A DNA stretch of 12,552 bases from CAYGDT01 sp964348745 (lineage in GTDB: Bacteria; Patescibacteriota; Gracilibacteria; Peribacterales; Peribacteraceae). Positions 6,790-12,477 of this stretch are shown in pieces. Each line of letters starts with the position of its first letter. Position 1 is the first letter of the stretch. The DNA lies in the NCBI GenBank assembly GCA_964348745.1, contig CAYGDT010000041.1, positions 1-12,552 of the forward strand. The letters are read 5' to 3'. The position numbers and the translations under genes were made by a program. Below the pieces are notes generated by a model. The model was given only the letters and a program-made list of their open reading frames with translations. It searched no databases and was not told the DNA's origin.

Positions 6790-6801
6790 TCAGAGAATTC
6801 A

Positions 6802-6819
6802 TAGGAGAATCTTCTCCTA
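6802..6819 (-). terminator. Short palindrome overlapping the trpS stop, possible terminator
   Basis: TAGGAGAA and TTCTCCTA arms are separated by 2 nt and include the trpS TAG stop. The flanking sequence lacks a strong T tract, so termination is uncertain. Confidence 0.35.
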
Positions 6820-7776
6820 CCTCAATCCTACGGCTTTCCGAACAACCTCCATGGTCTCTTGGGCAATTTGCCTCGCACGCCGCGAACCTTCTGTCACCAC
6901 CTGCTGAACTTCTGAATCCTTCAGCTTTGCCCTGCGATCTCGCATAGGACCAAAGTAATCAAAGAACGTGTCTAGGAGCATTTTTTTGGCATCACCGTAT
7001 CCAAGACCTCCTGCCCGATATTTCTCAGCCAGCGCCTTCTTTTCTCCTGCATTGAGTAACAATGAATGTAGCTGATAGACAACGCATGTTGCAGGGTCTT
7101 TAGGATCAGCCACATCCTTACTATCAGTGACGATGCCCATGATTGCTTTCTTCACCGTCTTTTCATCTGCAAATATTGGAATGACGTTCCCATAACTCTT
7201 GCTCATTTTCTGTCCGTCCGTTCCGGGGACAACCGCCATATCCTTGATAACACGCGGGTCCGGCGGCACGAGCAAGTCTTTCCCGTAACGGTTATTGAAT
7301 TTTTTTGCGATATCATTGGCAATCTCAACGTGCTGAATCTGATCTTTGCCCACTGGTACGGTATCAGCACGATAGATAAGGATGTCCGCCGCTTGCAGTA
7401 CAGGATACGTGAAGAGTCCTACATTGGCCTCCAGACCCTGCTGCACCTTGTCTTTGTAGCTAACAGCACGCTCCAGAAGTCCCATTGGTGTCACGCACGA
7501 AAGAATCCAAGAGAGCTCTGCATGTTCTGGCACGTACGATTGGAAAAATAACGTCCCCTTCCCCGGGTCAAAGCCGCAAGCAAGGAAATCCAAAACGATA
7601 TTCTGGCGATAGGAACGGAGATTTTCCGGATTATGCACAGTTGTCAGCGCGTGATAATCGGCAATCATCAATAGATTTTCCTCCTCTCCCAGCAGATCGA
7701 TGTTCTGCTTAAAGTACCCGAAATAATTTCCAAGATGCGGATCACCCGACGGTTGAATACCTGTAAGTATGCGCAT
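6817..7776 (-). CDS. trpS: Tryptophanyl-tRNA synthetase
   Basis: A 319-residue class I aminoacyl-tRNA synthetase that charges tRNA-Trp using ATP in the cytoplasm. Seen: the start MRILTGIQPSGDPHLGNYFG with the HIGH-equivalent HLGN at residues 14-17; the Rossmann-fold stretch ADYHALTTVH; VGKDQIQHVEIANDIAKKFN; and the KMSKS loop intact at 190-194. A C-terminal anticodon-binding helical part ends at LR. Length and order match bacterial TrpS. ATG 7776 is chosen because the family starts there and a promoter lies just upstream; in-frame ATGs at 7815 and nearby fall on or beyond the promoter elements. It is probably transcribed alone, with a putative hairpin at its stop. Nothing unusual is seen in the active-site motifs. 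Confidence 0.97.
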   Translation of the reverse strand: MRILTGIQPSGDPHLGNYFGYFKQNIDLLGEEENLLMIADYHALTTVHNPENLRSYRQNIVLDFLACGFDPGKGTLFFQSYVPEHAELSWILSCVTPMGLLERAVSYKDKVQQGLEANVGLFTYPVLQAADILIYRADTVPVGKDQIQHVEIANDIAKKFNNRYGKDLLVPPDPRVIKDMAVVPGTDGQKMSKSYGNVIPIFADEKTVKKAIMGIVTDSKDVADPKDPATCVVYQLHSLLLNAGEKKALAEKYRAGGLGYGDAKKMLLDTFFDYFGPMRDRRAKLKDSEVQQVVTEGSRRARQIAQETMEVVRKAVGLR

Positions 7777-7782
7777 GGACGG

Positions 7783-7811
7783 ATTGTAGCGCATCATCAC
7801 TGCATTGCGAA
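7783..7811 (-). promoter_or_regulatory. trpS promoter, predicted leaderless
   Basis: On the minus strand: TTCGCA, 17 bp, TACAAT, then 6 nt to the trpS ATG. The expected transcription start falls on or next to the A of ATG. Confidence 0.7.
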
Positions 7812-7872
7812 CCATCAGGAGTGCAATATGTATCTGAACCTATACACAGTTTGAACGCAGAGCAGCAACGTT

Positions 7873-7963
7873 CCCTCTCCCATAGGGAGAGGGACAGGGA
7901 GAGGGGTTTCCTTGGCTCTAACCCCCTCCCCCAACCCCCTCCCGCCGGGAGGGGGCTTTGCCC
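7873..7963. repeat. Two GC-rich hairpins in C/G tracts
   Basis: CCCTCTCCC-ATA-GGGAGAGGG (7873-7893) and CCCCCTCCC-GCC-GGGAGGGGG (7935-7955) are perfect 9-bp stems. A GGGC-TTT-GCCC hairpin (7953-7963) follows, then AAAAAG. Such C/G-tract palindromes are common dispersed intergenic elements; no function is shown. Confidence 0.65.
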
Positions 7964-8044
7964 AAAAAGAAACGCTTACGATCGAGTTTGTAATTCCGCC
8001 GATGAAGTTTACTTGATGATGAATGGGTGGGTACCGCGCGCCAC

Positions 8045-8102
8045 GCCTGCGTGCCGTAACGCAGTCGTCAGTTTAGAATAGTCGGCACTACGGCGTGCAG
8101 GC
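8045..8102. repeat. Inverted pair of dispersed-repeat cores
   Basis: GCCTGCGTGCCGTAACG on the plus strand (8045-8061) faces GCCTGCACGCCGTAGTGCC on the minus strand (8084-8102). Both resemble the core of copies A and B, so together they could form a large imperfect cruciform. Confidence 0.5.
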
Positions 8103-8192
8103 ACGGGGGGTGTTGCGGGTGGATTTTACTGCCTGCCAGCAGTGGTTCTTTCATTGCCTATTGTGATATCCCAAGAGTGAAAAATACTTCAT

Positions 8193-8248
8193 CAGAAAAA
8201 TTGCATGTCCGAGGCCCGTCAAAGCGGGCCGAGTTTGCAATTTTTCTG
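8193..8248. repeat. Compound stem-loop with 13-bp perfect arms
   Basis: CAGAAAAATTGCA (8193-8205) pairs perfectly with TGCAATTTTTCTG (8236-8248). Inside, GGCCCG (8213-8218) pairs with CGGGCC (8225-8230) around TCAAAG. It resembles a tiny inverted-repeat element. Confidence 0.7.
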
Positions 8249-8261
8249 CACTTTTTCTTTG

Positions 8262-8295
8262 GACACTTTCATTTTGGTGACAAAAAGAAAGTGTC
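8262..8295. repeat. 15-bp stem-loop with GTGA (GNRA-type) loop
   Basis: GACACTTTCATTTTG pairs with CAAAAAGAAAGTGTC with one A-A mismatch, closing a GTGA loop. It starts about 30 bp past the pseudouridine synthase stop. No T tract follows on either strand, so it is not a standard intrinsic terminator. Confidence 0.7.
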
Positions 8296-8325
8296 AATAT
8301 GCGCTACGGTCAAAAGAAAAACGCT

Positions 8326-9048
8326 TCAAGAGAGAGCTCGCAATTTCGCCAAACACGCCACAAACGCCTTCGGCATCGGTGCTTCGATGACCATGATCTT
8401 CCCGGTGACCGGATGCGGAAACGTCAACTTGGATGCATGCAGAAAGAATGTTCCAAACCCAAGCTCCTGTCGAAAGAGCTGATTGAATTTACCATGTCCG
8501 TACACACGATCAAGCACCAAGGGGTGATCGATGGAAGCAAAATGCCTGCGAATCTGATGATGACGTCCGGTCGTAATCTCGCACTCGAGATAGGTGGAGT
8601 TGGCGAACCGATCGAGGACGGTATAGAGCGTCTGCGCATCCACTTCTCCTGCGGTGCGTGCAGGCAACTTCGTACGGATCGCTCCACCATTACGGAGAAT
8701 GCGTCCCATGACCAACGTCCGATATGTTTTCTTCCATCGTGATGCGTGATCAGGAATTGAACTTGCTGATTGATCAAATTTTTTATTCGAACCTTCGCGC
8801 TTCGCGCTACGGTCCGCAGGCAGTATTTTCCCCTCTACTTCGGCATTTTTCGCAAAGAGCACCACTCCGGAAGTTTCAAAATCGAGTCGATGAATCGCAC
8901 GAAGCCCCGGGTAGTCCTTCTTAAGAAAATCAAAGAGCGGTAGTTTCACCACCTTGCCCTTTCCACGCACAGTCAGCTCACTGCACAGCTTATTGACGGC
9001 AAGCACATGTGCATCTTCAAAGAGAATACGGTCGGGAGAAATACTCAT
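8326..9048 (-). CDS. RluA-family RNA pseudouridine synthase
   Basis: A 240-residue protein of the RluA family, which isomerises uridine to pseudouridine in rRNA or tRNA. It has only the catalytic domain; no S4 domain precedes it. Seen: LFEDAHVLAVNK at the start, the catalytic motif HRLDFETSG with Asp56, then KKTYRTLVMG, the RNA-contact segment GRHHQIRRHFASIDHPLVLDRVYG and FFLHASKLTFPHPVTG. Between FAKN and KKTY there are 34 residues, where E. coli RluA or RluC have about 17-18. The extra residues include LPADRSAKREGS (76-87), encoded by a dispersed palindromic repeat. Target uridine cannot be assigned. ATG 9048 follows a -10-like TATAGT by 6 nt and there is no Shine-Dalgarno site. In this genome it stands alone. 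Confidence 0.93.
   Translation of the reverse strand: MSISPDRILFEDAHVLAVNKLCSELTVRGKGKVVKLPLFDFLKKDYPGLRAIHRLDFETSGVVLFAKNAEVEGKILPADRSAKREGSNKKFDQSASSIPDHASRWKKTYRTLVMGRILRNGGAIRTKLPARTAGEVDAQTLYTVLDRFANSTYLECEITTGRHHQIRRHFASIDHPLVLDRVYGHGKFNQLFRQELGFGTFFLHASKLTFPHPVTGKIMVIEAPMPKAFVACLAKLRALS
8791..8824 (-). repeat. Dispersed palindromic repeat, copy C, inside the pseudouridine synthase gene
   Basis: On the minus strand it reads CTGCCTGCGGACCGTAGC followed by GCGAAGCGCGAAGGT, matching the family core CCTGCCGGCCGTAGC with two changes plus the GCGAAGG end. It is translated in frame as LPADRSAKREG, in the part of the protein that is longer than in relatives. Confidence 0.65.
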
Positions 9049-9054
9049 AGAAAC

Positions 9055-9060
9055 ACTATA
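9055..9060 (-). promoter_or_regulatory. -10-like hexamer TATAGT for the pseudouridine synthase gene
   Basis: TATAGT on the minus strand ends 6 nt before ATG 9048, predicting a leaderless mRNA. No clear -35 is found. Confidence 0.45.
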
Positions 9061-9069
9061 GGTTTAAAC

Positions 9070-9390
9070 TTACCGATCGTAGCATGGATCATCGACAAAT
9101 CTAGGACATCCGTAATCGGTTGTTGGATGACCAGCAGATGAACGTGCGCCAATTCTTCCAGCTAATTCGCCAAAGAGACAGTTGGCAACATTATTTCTAA
9201 ATGCTTCGTTAGGTATTAAGCGAACCAAGTCTCTCTTGCCGCGTAGATTAGGCTCAACATCAGAAATGATTGCTGCAGCAGCATGCGGAGAATGATGTTG
9301 CTGAAGCAATAGTACAAATTCTGCAGCTGAAACCATTCCTGGCTGCAGATCATCACTTGGAAACGTATCTGATGAATCTAAGGTATTCAT
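9070..9390 (-). CDS. Small orphan protein of unknown function
   Basis: A 106-residue open frame with no family I recognise. It is acidic at the N-terminus (MNTLDSSDTFPSDDLQPG), has a helical middle (SAAEFVLLLQQHHSPHAAAAIISDVEPNLRGKRDLVRLIP) and ends with a short Cys-containing tail (CPRFVDDPCYDR). No signal peptide or membrane segment is seen. Support for a real gene comes from the strong promoter-like TTGACA/TATCAT pair ending 8 nt before the ATG and from an otherwise empty 365-bp space. Base composition is more AT-rich than the neighbours, which hints at transfer or a young gene. The pseudouridine synthase follows 21 bp downstream, so the two could be co-transcribed. It may still be a chance frame. 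Confidence 0.55.
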   Translation of the reverse strand: MNTLDSSDTFPSDDLQPGMVSAAEFVLLLQQHHSPHAAAAIISDVEPNLRGKRDLVRLIPNEAFRNNVANCLFGELAGRIGARSSAGHPTTDYGCPRFVDDPCYDR

Positions 9391-9395
9391 TTAAT

Positions 9396-9426
9396 ATAAT
9401 GATAACATTATTATTATACATGTCAA
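9396..9426 (-). promoter_or_regulatory. Promoter and possible operator of the small orphan gene
   Basis: On the minus strand: TTGACA (9421-9426), 16 bp, TATCAT (9399-9404), then 8 nt to ATG. The inverted repeat ATAATG-ATAA-CATTAT (9396-9411) overlaps the -10 and could bind a repressor. Confidence 0.6.
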
Positions 9427-9435
9427 ATTTCACGT

Positions 9436-10974
9436 TTACTTCTCCTGCCGAAAGAGCAAATTGTACGGCTCAGGAAGCGAGAAGTTCTCTCCGGCACACG
9501 CTGGAGGATCGGGAACGTAATGCACGCCGACGTACTGCTTCGCAAATACCGAGAGATTGCTCTTTTTTATATCGATCAGCAGCATAAAGGGTGCTTCTTT
9601 TAGAGCCCGAAGATACTGTGTCTGGTACGACTTCGACGCACCGATGAAACGTTCGTACTGCGTGAAAATCGGTCCGTAGGGACTTGCCTTGGTGTACGCA
9701 TACGGGCCCACTCCACGGGGAATCATCTGCAGATAGCGATTCCATTCGCACTGCTGCATCAGGGTATCTATCGCCAGAGCAGCGGTCTGCATCCCCTCTT
9801 CTTTTTCCTTCCATTGCGCGGCGCTCTTTGCATAGGAGAACTGCGTGGAAAAAAACGCGGTCAGTGTCAGCAAGATTGCGAGCGCCGCCGTTGCAAATTT
9901 CGGAATACGTTCAGGTAAGTGACGCAGCATCGCCCACCAGAGAGCGGCATACACGGGAACAGCGAAAATAAAATGGTGACCGTAAAAGTCGCCGCCGATA
10001 CCGATAGCAAGAAACATCAAATACGATGCAACAACCCAACGAAGAACTAGGAACCAAGAACTAAGAACTACAAAACGTACAAAAACACCAACCCACACCA
10101 AGGTGACGGCAACAGCAAACCACCACGAGTACGCACCCATGTTACGAAACGTTCGCCAAATTTCCAGCGCATGGATCATCGTGGATCCATGGTATTGCTG
10201 AATGTGATACCCCAGCATGTGCGGAAGGTACACCGAGAAGAAGGGACCGAGATATCCGAGTACGGCGAGCGCGAACAATCCCAAAGCGAGCGCGATAGCT
10301 GCTGGAATCAGAAACGAACTGACTAGCTGGCGAATGAATGACTGATCATCATCGCTGAGAAGAACGACTCCTGCGAGAATCGAGAGGAAGAAAGGTTCTT
10401 TAAAACCGAGAGAACAAAGGAGAAGCACGCCGAGGAGAAGTGAATGAATAAGCGGTGATCGGAAATCGGAAATCGGAAATCGGTAACCAAAAATAAATGC
10501 TGCTAGGAATGCGATGGCGAAGAATGCACCGAAACTCTCCGGCAACCCCTGCCCCGCTTGGTTTGCCGTATACAGTGCAAGCAGTAACCCAAAGAGAAGC
10601 GAGAGTAGACTGAGCCACTGCCGCTGCCGCGCGGGACGCTGCGCAACGATGTGCAACGATGGGAGGAACACCAGCACCGGAATTCCCAGCAAGACCGCAG
10701 CCTGCAGAAGTTTCACCAACGTCTGATCGCCGAAGAATTTCAGTGAAAGAGCAAAGAGTAAAAAGATGCCGGGGGGTTTGGTCTCAAAAAGATCGGCATA
10801 CGGCTTCAGGCCGTTTACAATCCCCCGCCCCACCGTCTGAAAAATAAACGCATCACCCGCGAGCACCCCAGACGAGACTTCGTACCATGCGCGCAAAAAC
10901 AATCCCACTGCTGCAACGCAAATCGCAAGAATCAACATACCCAATCCCACGCGCCGGAAAATCGTCGTCTGCAT
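9436..10974 (-). CDS. GT-C membrane glycosyltransferase (PMT/GT39-like)
   Basis: A 512-residue polytopic membrane protein of the GT-C fold, enzymes that move sugars from lipid-linked donors to acceptors on the outer face of the membrane. The first helix (MLILAICVAAVGLFLR) is followed by an external loop with Asp41 in AGDAFIF and LKPYADLFETKPPGIFLLF (Asp61, Lys66, Pro67-Pro68), the signature of dolichyl-phosphate-mannose-type transferases. About ten hydrophobic segments follow, then a soluble C-terminal part of about 130 residues. Donor and acceptor are unknown; cell-surface glycan or protein glycosylation is likely. Two 7-bp tandem arrays lie in loops near residues 165-172 and 302-311, so copy-number slippage would break the frame. 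ATG 10974 sits 6 nt after an extended -10. A toxin-antitoxin pair lies just upstream on the same strand. Confidence 0.88.
   Translation of the reverse strand: MQTTIFRRVGLGMLILAICVAAVGLFLRAWYEVSSGVLAGDAFIFQTVGRGIVNGLKPYADLFETKPPGIFLLFALSLKFFGDQTLVKLLQAAVLLGIPVLVFLPSLHIVAQRPARQRQWLSLLSLLFGLLLALYTANQAGQGLPESFGAFFAIAFLAAFIFGYRFPISDFRSPLIHSLLLGVLLLCSLGFKEPFFLSILAGVVLLSDDDQSFIRQLVSSFLIPAAIALALGLFALAVLGYLGPFFSVYLPHMLGYHIQQYHGSTMIHALEIWRTFRNMGAYSWWFAVAVTLVWVGVFVRFVVLSSWFLVLRWVVASYLMFLAIGIGGDFYGHHFIFAVPVYAALWWAMLRHLPERIPKFATAALAILLTLTAFFSTQFSYAKSAAQWKEKEEGMQTAALAIDTLMQQCEWNRYLQMIPRGVGPYAYTKASPYGPIFTQYERFIGASKSYQTQYLRALKEAPFMLLIDIKKSNLSVFAKQYVGVHYVPDPPACAGENFSLPEPYNLLFRQEK
10042..10069 (-). repeat. Heptanucleotide tandem array in the glycosyltransferase gene (1)
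   Basis: Plus-strand units are AAGAACT, AGGAACC, AAGAACT, AAGAACT: four 7-bp units, one diverged. They encode part of VLSSWFLVLR between membrane segments. Confidence 0.75.
10458..10483 (-). repeat. Heptanucleotide tandem array in the glycosyltransferase gene (2)
   Basis: Three perfect ATCGGAA units plus ATCGG on the plus strand (26 bp). They encode YRFPISDFR in a loop between membrane segments. Loss or gain of one unit would shift the reading frame. Confidence 0.85.
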
Positions 10975-10980
10975 ACGAAA

Positions 10981-10989
10981 AGGATAGCA
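10981..10989 (-). promoter_or_regulatory. Extended -10 (TGCTATCCT) for the glycosyltransferase gene
   Basis: TGCTATCCT on the minus strand ends 6 nt before ATG 10974. It lies in the 23-bp gap after the toxin gene, so the transferase may be expressed both from here and by read-through. Confidence 0.45.
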
Positions 10990-10997
10990 GAGAACTT

Positions 10998-11240
10998 CTA
11001 GAAATCTTTATACGTATTTTCATCCCGCCTCGATATCGCTTTCAGGGTGATCTCCTCGCCGTCGTCGTGAAAGATAATTCTGTAGTTACCGACGCGTATG
11101 CGAAAAATGTTCTGATACCCCTTCAATTGTTTCAAATTCAATATGGAATAATCCCGCTGAAGAAGTAGTGTGAGCGCGGCAAATATACGATCACGATCGT
11201 TGCGTGGAATTTTGCGCAGTTGTTTTTGCCACTGCTCCAT
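10998..11240 (-). CDS. RelE/ParE-family toxin
   Basis: An 80-residue protein of the RelE/ParE superfamily, toxins of type II systems that cut mRNA on the ribosome (RelE) or poison gyrase (ParE). Seen: helical QKQLRKIPRNDRDRI, LKQLKGYQNIFRIRVGNYRIIF (residues 36-57), the family's core strand pattern RVGxYRxIF, and a basic C-terminus RRDENTYKDF with Arg71, Arg72 and Tyr77. The usual first beta strand before the helices (about ten residues such as YxVxFTK) is missing; a stop lies 10 codons upstream with no other start. Start ATG 11240 comes 1 nt after the antitoxin TGA, so translation is coupled. Whether it is active, or a RelE or ParE mechanism, cannot be told. Confidence 0.88.
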   Translation of the reverse strand: MEQWQKQLRKIPRNDRDRIFAALTLLLQRDYSILNLKQLKGYQNIFRIRVGNYRIIFHDDGEEITLKAISRRDENTYKDF

Positions 11241-11241
11241 A

Positions 11242-11484
11242 TCAGCGCTGCAATTTGCGCATTTCTTTCAGAGCTACTCTCAGCGGAACGCCGTTGAACT
11301 TTTCTCCGTTCGTAAAATCTACCACGGTTTCCCAACCTTCTTCTGGGGCTTCCGTATCGACCTTCATGATGATAAACGCAGGTTTTGAACGACGAATAAC
11401 ACGGAAAGATTCGCCCTTCTCGACACGATCGGCGACACTGGCGAGATGCTGTCGTAATTCCTTAATGGAGATATCCTTTGGCAT
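11242..11484 (-). CDS. PHD/YefM-family antitoxin
   Basis: An 80-residue antitoxin. The N-terminal fold (MPKDISIKELRQHLASVADRVEKGESFRVIRRSKPAFIIMKVD) is typical of Phd/YefM: a short strand, helix, then GExFxVxRxxKPxxxI. This part dimerises and binds DNA. The C-terminal tail (GVPLRVALKEMRKLQR) would wrap the toxin. ATG 11484 is chosen because the family starts there; an upstream in-frame ATG at 11544 would lie within the promoter. The gene overlaps nothing and its TGA is 1 nt from the toxin ATG. Antitoxin-first order and a palindrome on the promoter fit autoregulation by the toxin-antitoxin complex. Confidence 0.9.
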   Translation of the reverse strand: MPKDISIKELRQHLASVADRVEKGESFRVIRRSKPAFIIMKVDTEAPEEGWETVVDFTNGEKFNGVPLRVALKEMRKLQR

Positions 11485-11506
11485 GAAAAGGAAAGTGAAA
11501 GAGTAA

Positions 11507-11539
11507 CTTAAGTGTACACTTAAGAGACAACGAAAGCAA
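11507..11539 (-). promoter_or_regulatory. Toxin-antitoxin promoter with overlapping palindromic operator
   Basis: On the minus strand: TTGCTT (11534-11539), exactly 17 bp, TACACT (11511-11516), about 26 nt before the antitoxin ATG. The perfect 18-bp palindrome CTTAAGTGTACACTTAAG (11507-11524) covers the -10, as expected for a PHD-type operator. Confidence 0.75.
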
Positions 11540-11573
11540 GCCACTCCGCAGCAAAGAAAATACGAAGCTCACT

Positions 11574-11658
11574 ATGGTTCGACAGAGCTCACCATGACAC
11601 GCTCTGTCTTGTCATCCTGAGCTCTGTCGCCTGCCTGCCGGCAGGCAGGAAGGATGAC
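11574..11658. repeat. Nested inverted repeats with 20-bp perfect palindrome
   Basis: ATGGT/ACCAT (11574-11595), GACAGAGCTCA/TGAGCTCTGTC (11581-11591 and 11618-11628), GTCATCCT/AGGATGAC (11611-11618 and 11651-11658) and the perfect palindrome CCTGCCTGCCGGCAGGCAGG (11630-11649) are interleaved. The last shares the CTGCCTGCCGG start of the dispersed family. It lies downstream of the 200-residue gene and upstream of the antitoxin promoter. No T tract follows, so it is not a clear terminator. Confidence 0.75.
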
Positions 11659-11667
11659 ACACGTACA

Positions 11668-12270
11668 TTAACCCGCAGTCGTCACCCGAACATCCCCACT
11701 AGTAATATCGAAAACCACTGTTGCAATCGGAGTTTCGGTCGCCACATTGTCTACACGCAGTGTCACGCTGCGTTCGTCGCGGCCGATGAGCGACAGCTCG
11801 GGAAGAATCTGCGGATCACCAAGATCGATTGTAGTAATCTGCCGCCGCAAGACATCGTAGAGATCGCCGAAATTTTGGGAATCCAGTGTCCTCGGCGAAC
11901 CGTCGAAAGCCTCTGTGCCCAGTTTCTCGATCATTTGAATCAGAACCAGAGTATCCATGACGCGCTGCTCGAACGCATCACGCTCCTGCAAACTGAGCGC
12001 ACCAAATTCGTCTTCCATCTGCGTTCGCAAAGGACGCAGAAGTGGATGATCACCGCTTCGATCAAAGACTTCCTGCAACGCCTGCGGAAGTTTGCGAATT
12101 ATCGGGCGCAGAGGGGCGGTGTTTTCAACAGAGGCGCGCAGAGCGTTCATGCGCACATCAATAGCATTGCCATCAGGGTCTCCCTCCATCTGCTGTGGCT
12201 CGCGTTCGGGAGTCTTCTGTTGGAACAGAAGCAAGCGCCGTTCGCGATGTAAAATTCTGGAAACGCGCAT
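11668..12270 (-). CDS. Hypothetical protein
   Basis: A 200-residue protein I do not recognise. The N-terminus is basic (MRVSRILHRERRLLLFQQK) without a long hydrophobic stretch, so export is not evident. The middle (about 40-130) is charged and helical (LPQALQEVFDRSGDHPLLRPLRTQMEDEF, SLQERDAFEQRVMDTLVLIQMIEKL). The last 35 residues look like beta hairpins (RSVTLRVDNVATETPIATVVFDITSGDVRVTT). No catalytic motif is apparent. ATG 12270 follows the extended -10 TGGTATAAT by 8 nt with no Shine-Dalgarno site. Codon use and composition resemble the neighbours. It is followed by a repeat region and appears to be transcribed alone. Confidence 0.8.
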   Translation of the reverse strand: MRVSRILHRERRLLLFQQKTPEREPQQMEGDPDGNAIDVRMNALRASVENTAPLRPIIRKLPQALQEVFDRSGDHPLLRPLRTQMEDEFGALSLQERDAFEQRVMDTLVLIQMIEKLGTEAFDGSPRTLDSQNFGDLYDVLRRQITTIDLGDPQILPELSLIGRDERSVTLRVDNVATETPIATVVFDITSGDVRVTTAG

Positions 12271-12278
12271 ATCAGCTA

Positions 12279-12287
12279 ATTATACCA
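12279..12287 (-). promoter_or_regulatory. Extended -10 (TGGTATAAT) for the hypothetical gene
   Basis: A perfect TATAAT preceded by TGG on the minus strand, ending 8 nt before ATG 12270. No -35 is evident, which is usual for extended -10 promoters. Confidence 0.65.
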
Positions 12288-12384
12288 TAATAATAAACCC
12301 AAGTGTACCACGCAAAACAGCGGAGATTGCATTGCTCCGCATAGGCGCGATCCGTACACTTTGCACGCATTTGGACGATTAGCT

Positions 12385-12421
12385 CCCGCCTTCGCTCTGA
12401 GGAGCTACGGCGGGCAGGCAG
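12385..12421 (-). repeat. Dispersed palindromic repeat, copy E
   Basis: On the minus strand it begins CTGCCTGCCCGCCGTAGC and ends GCGAAGGCGGG. The ends pair as CCCGCC/GGCGGG and GCTC/GAGC around TGAG. It abuts a 13-bp copy of the tRNA 5' end at 12373-12385. Confidence 0.7.
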
Positions 12422-12477
12422 CTTCAGCTTCGCTCGCAGATATTCACAAGACTGAAGATTACCCTCCTTCATACCAT

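Larger units (their letters stand above)
7777..8325. other. 549-bp gap without a gene, rich in inverted repeats
   Basis: No credible coding frame is seen. From left to right it holds the trpS promoter, a 9-bp GC hairpin (7873-7893), C-rich/G-rich tracts with another 9-bp hairpin (7935-7955), an inverted pair of repeat-family cores (8045-8102), a small ACTGC/GCAGT palindrome (8128-8143) and two long AT-rich stem-loops (8193-8295). Both flanking genes are read leftward, so it is the 3' region of the pseudouridine synthase gene and the 5' region of trpS. Confidence 0.8.

Noticed and set aside
8262..8295. Intrinsic terminator of the pseudouridine synthase gene
   Set aside because: The stem is strong, but no T tract follows it on the minus strand.
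8177..8482. Open frame on the plus strand over the stem-loops
   Set aside because: It runs through two hairpins and then antisense to the pseudouridine synthase; its composition follows the repeats.
2081..12421. CRISPR array
   Set aside because: The repeated palindromes are far apart, variable in the centre and not regularly spaced.
12272..12472. Open frame of 66 codons on the minus strand before the tRNA
   Set aside because: It crosses the palindromic repeat and tRNA-fragment copy, overlaps the extended -10 of the next gene, and has no start signal.
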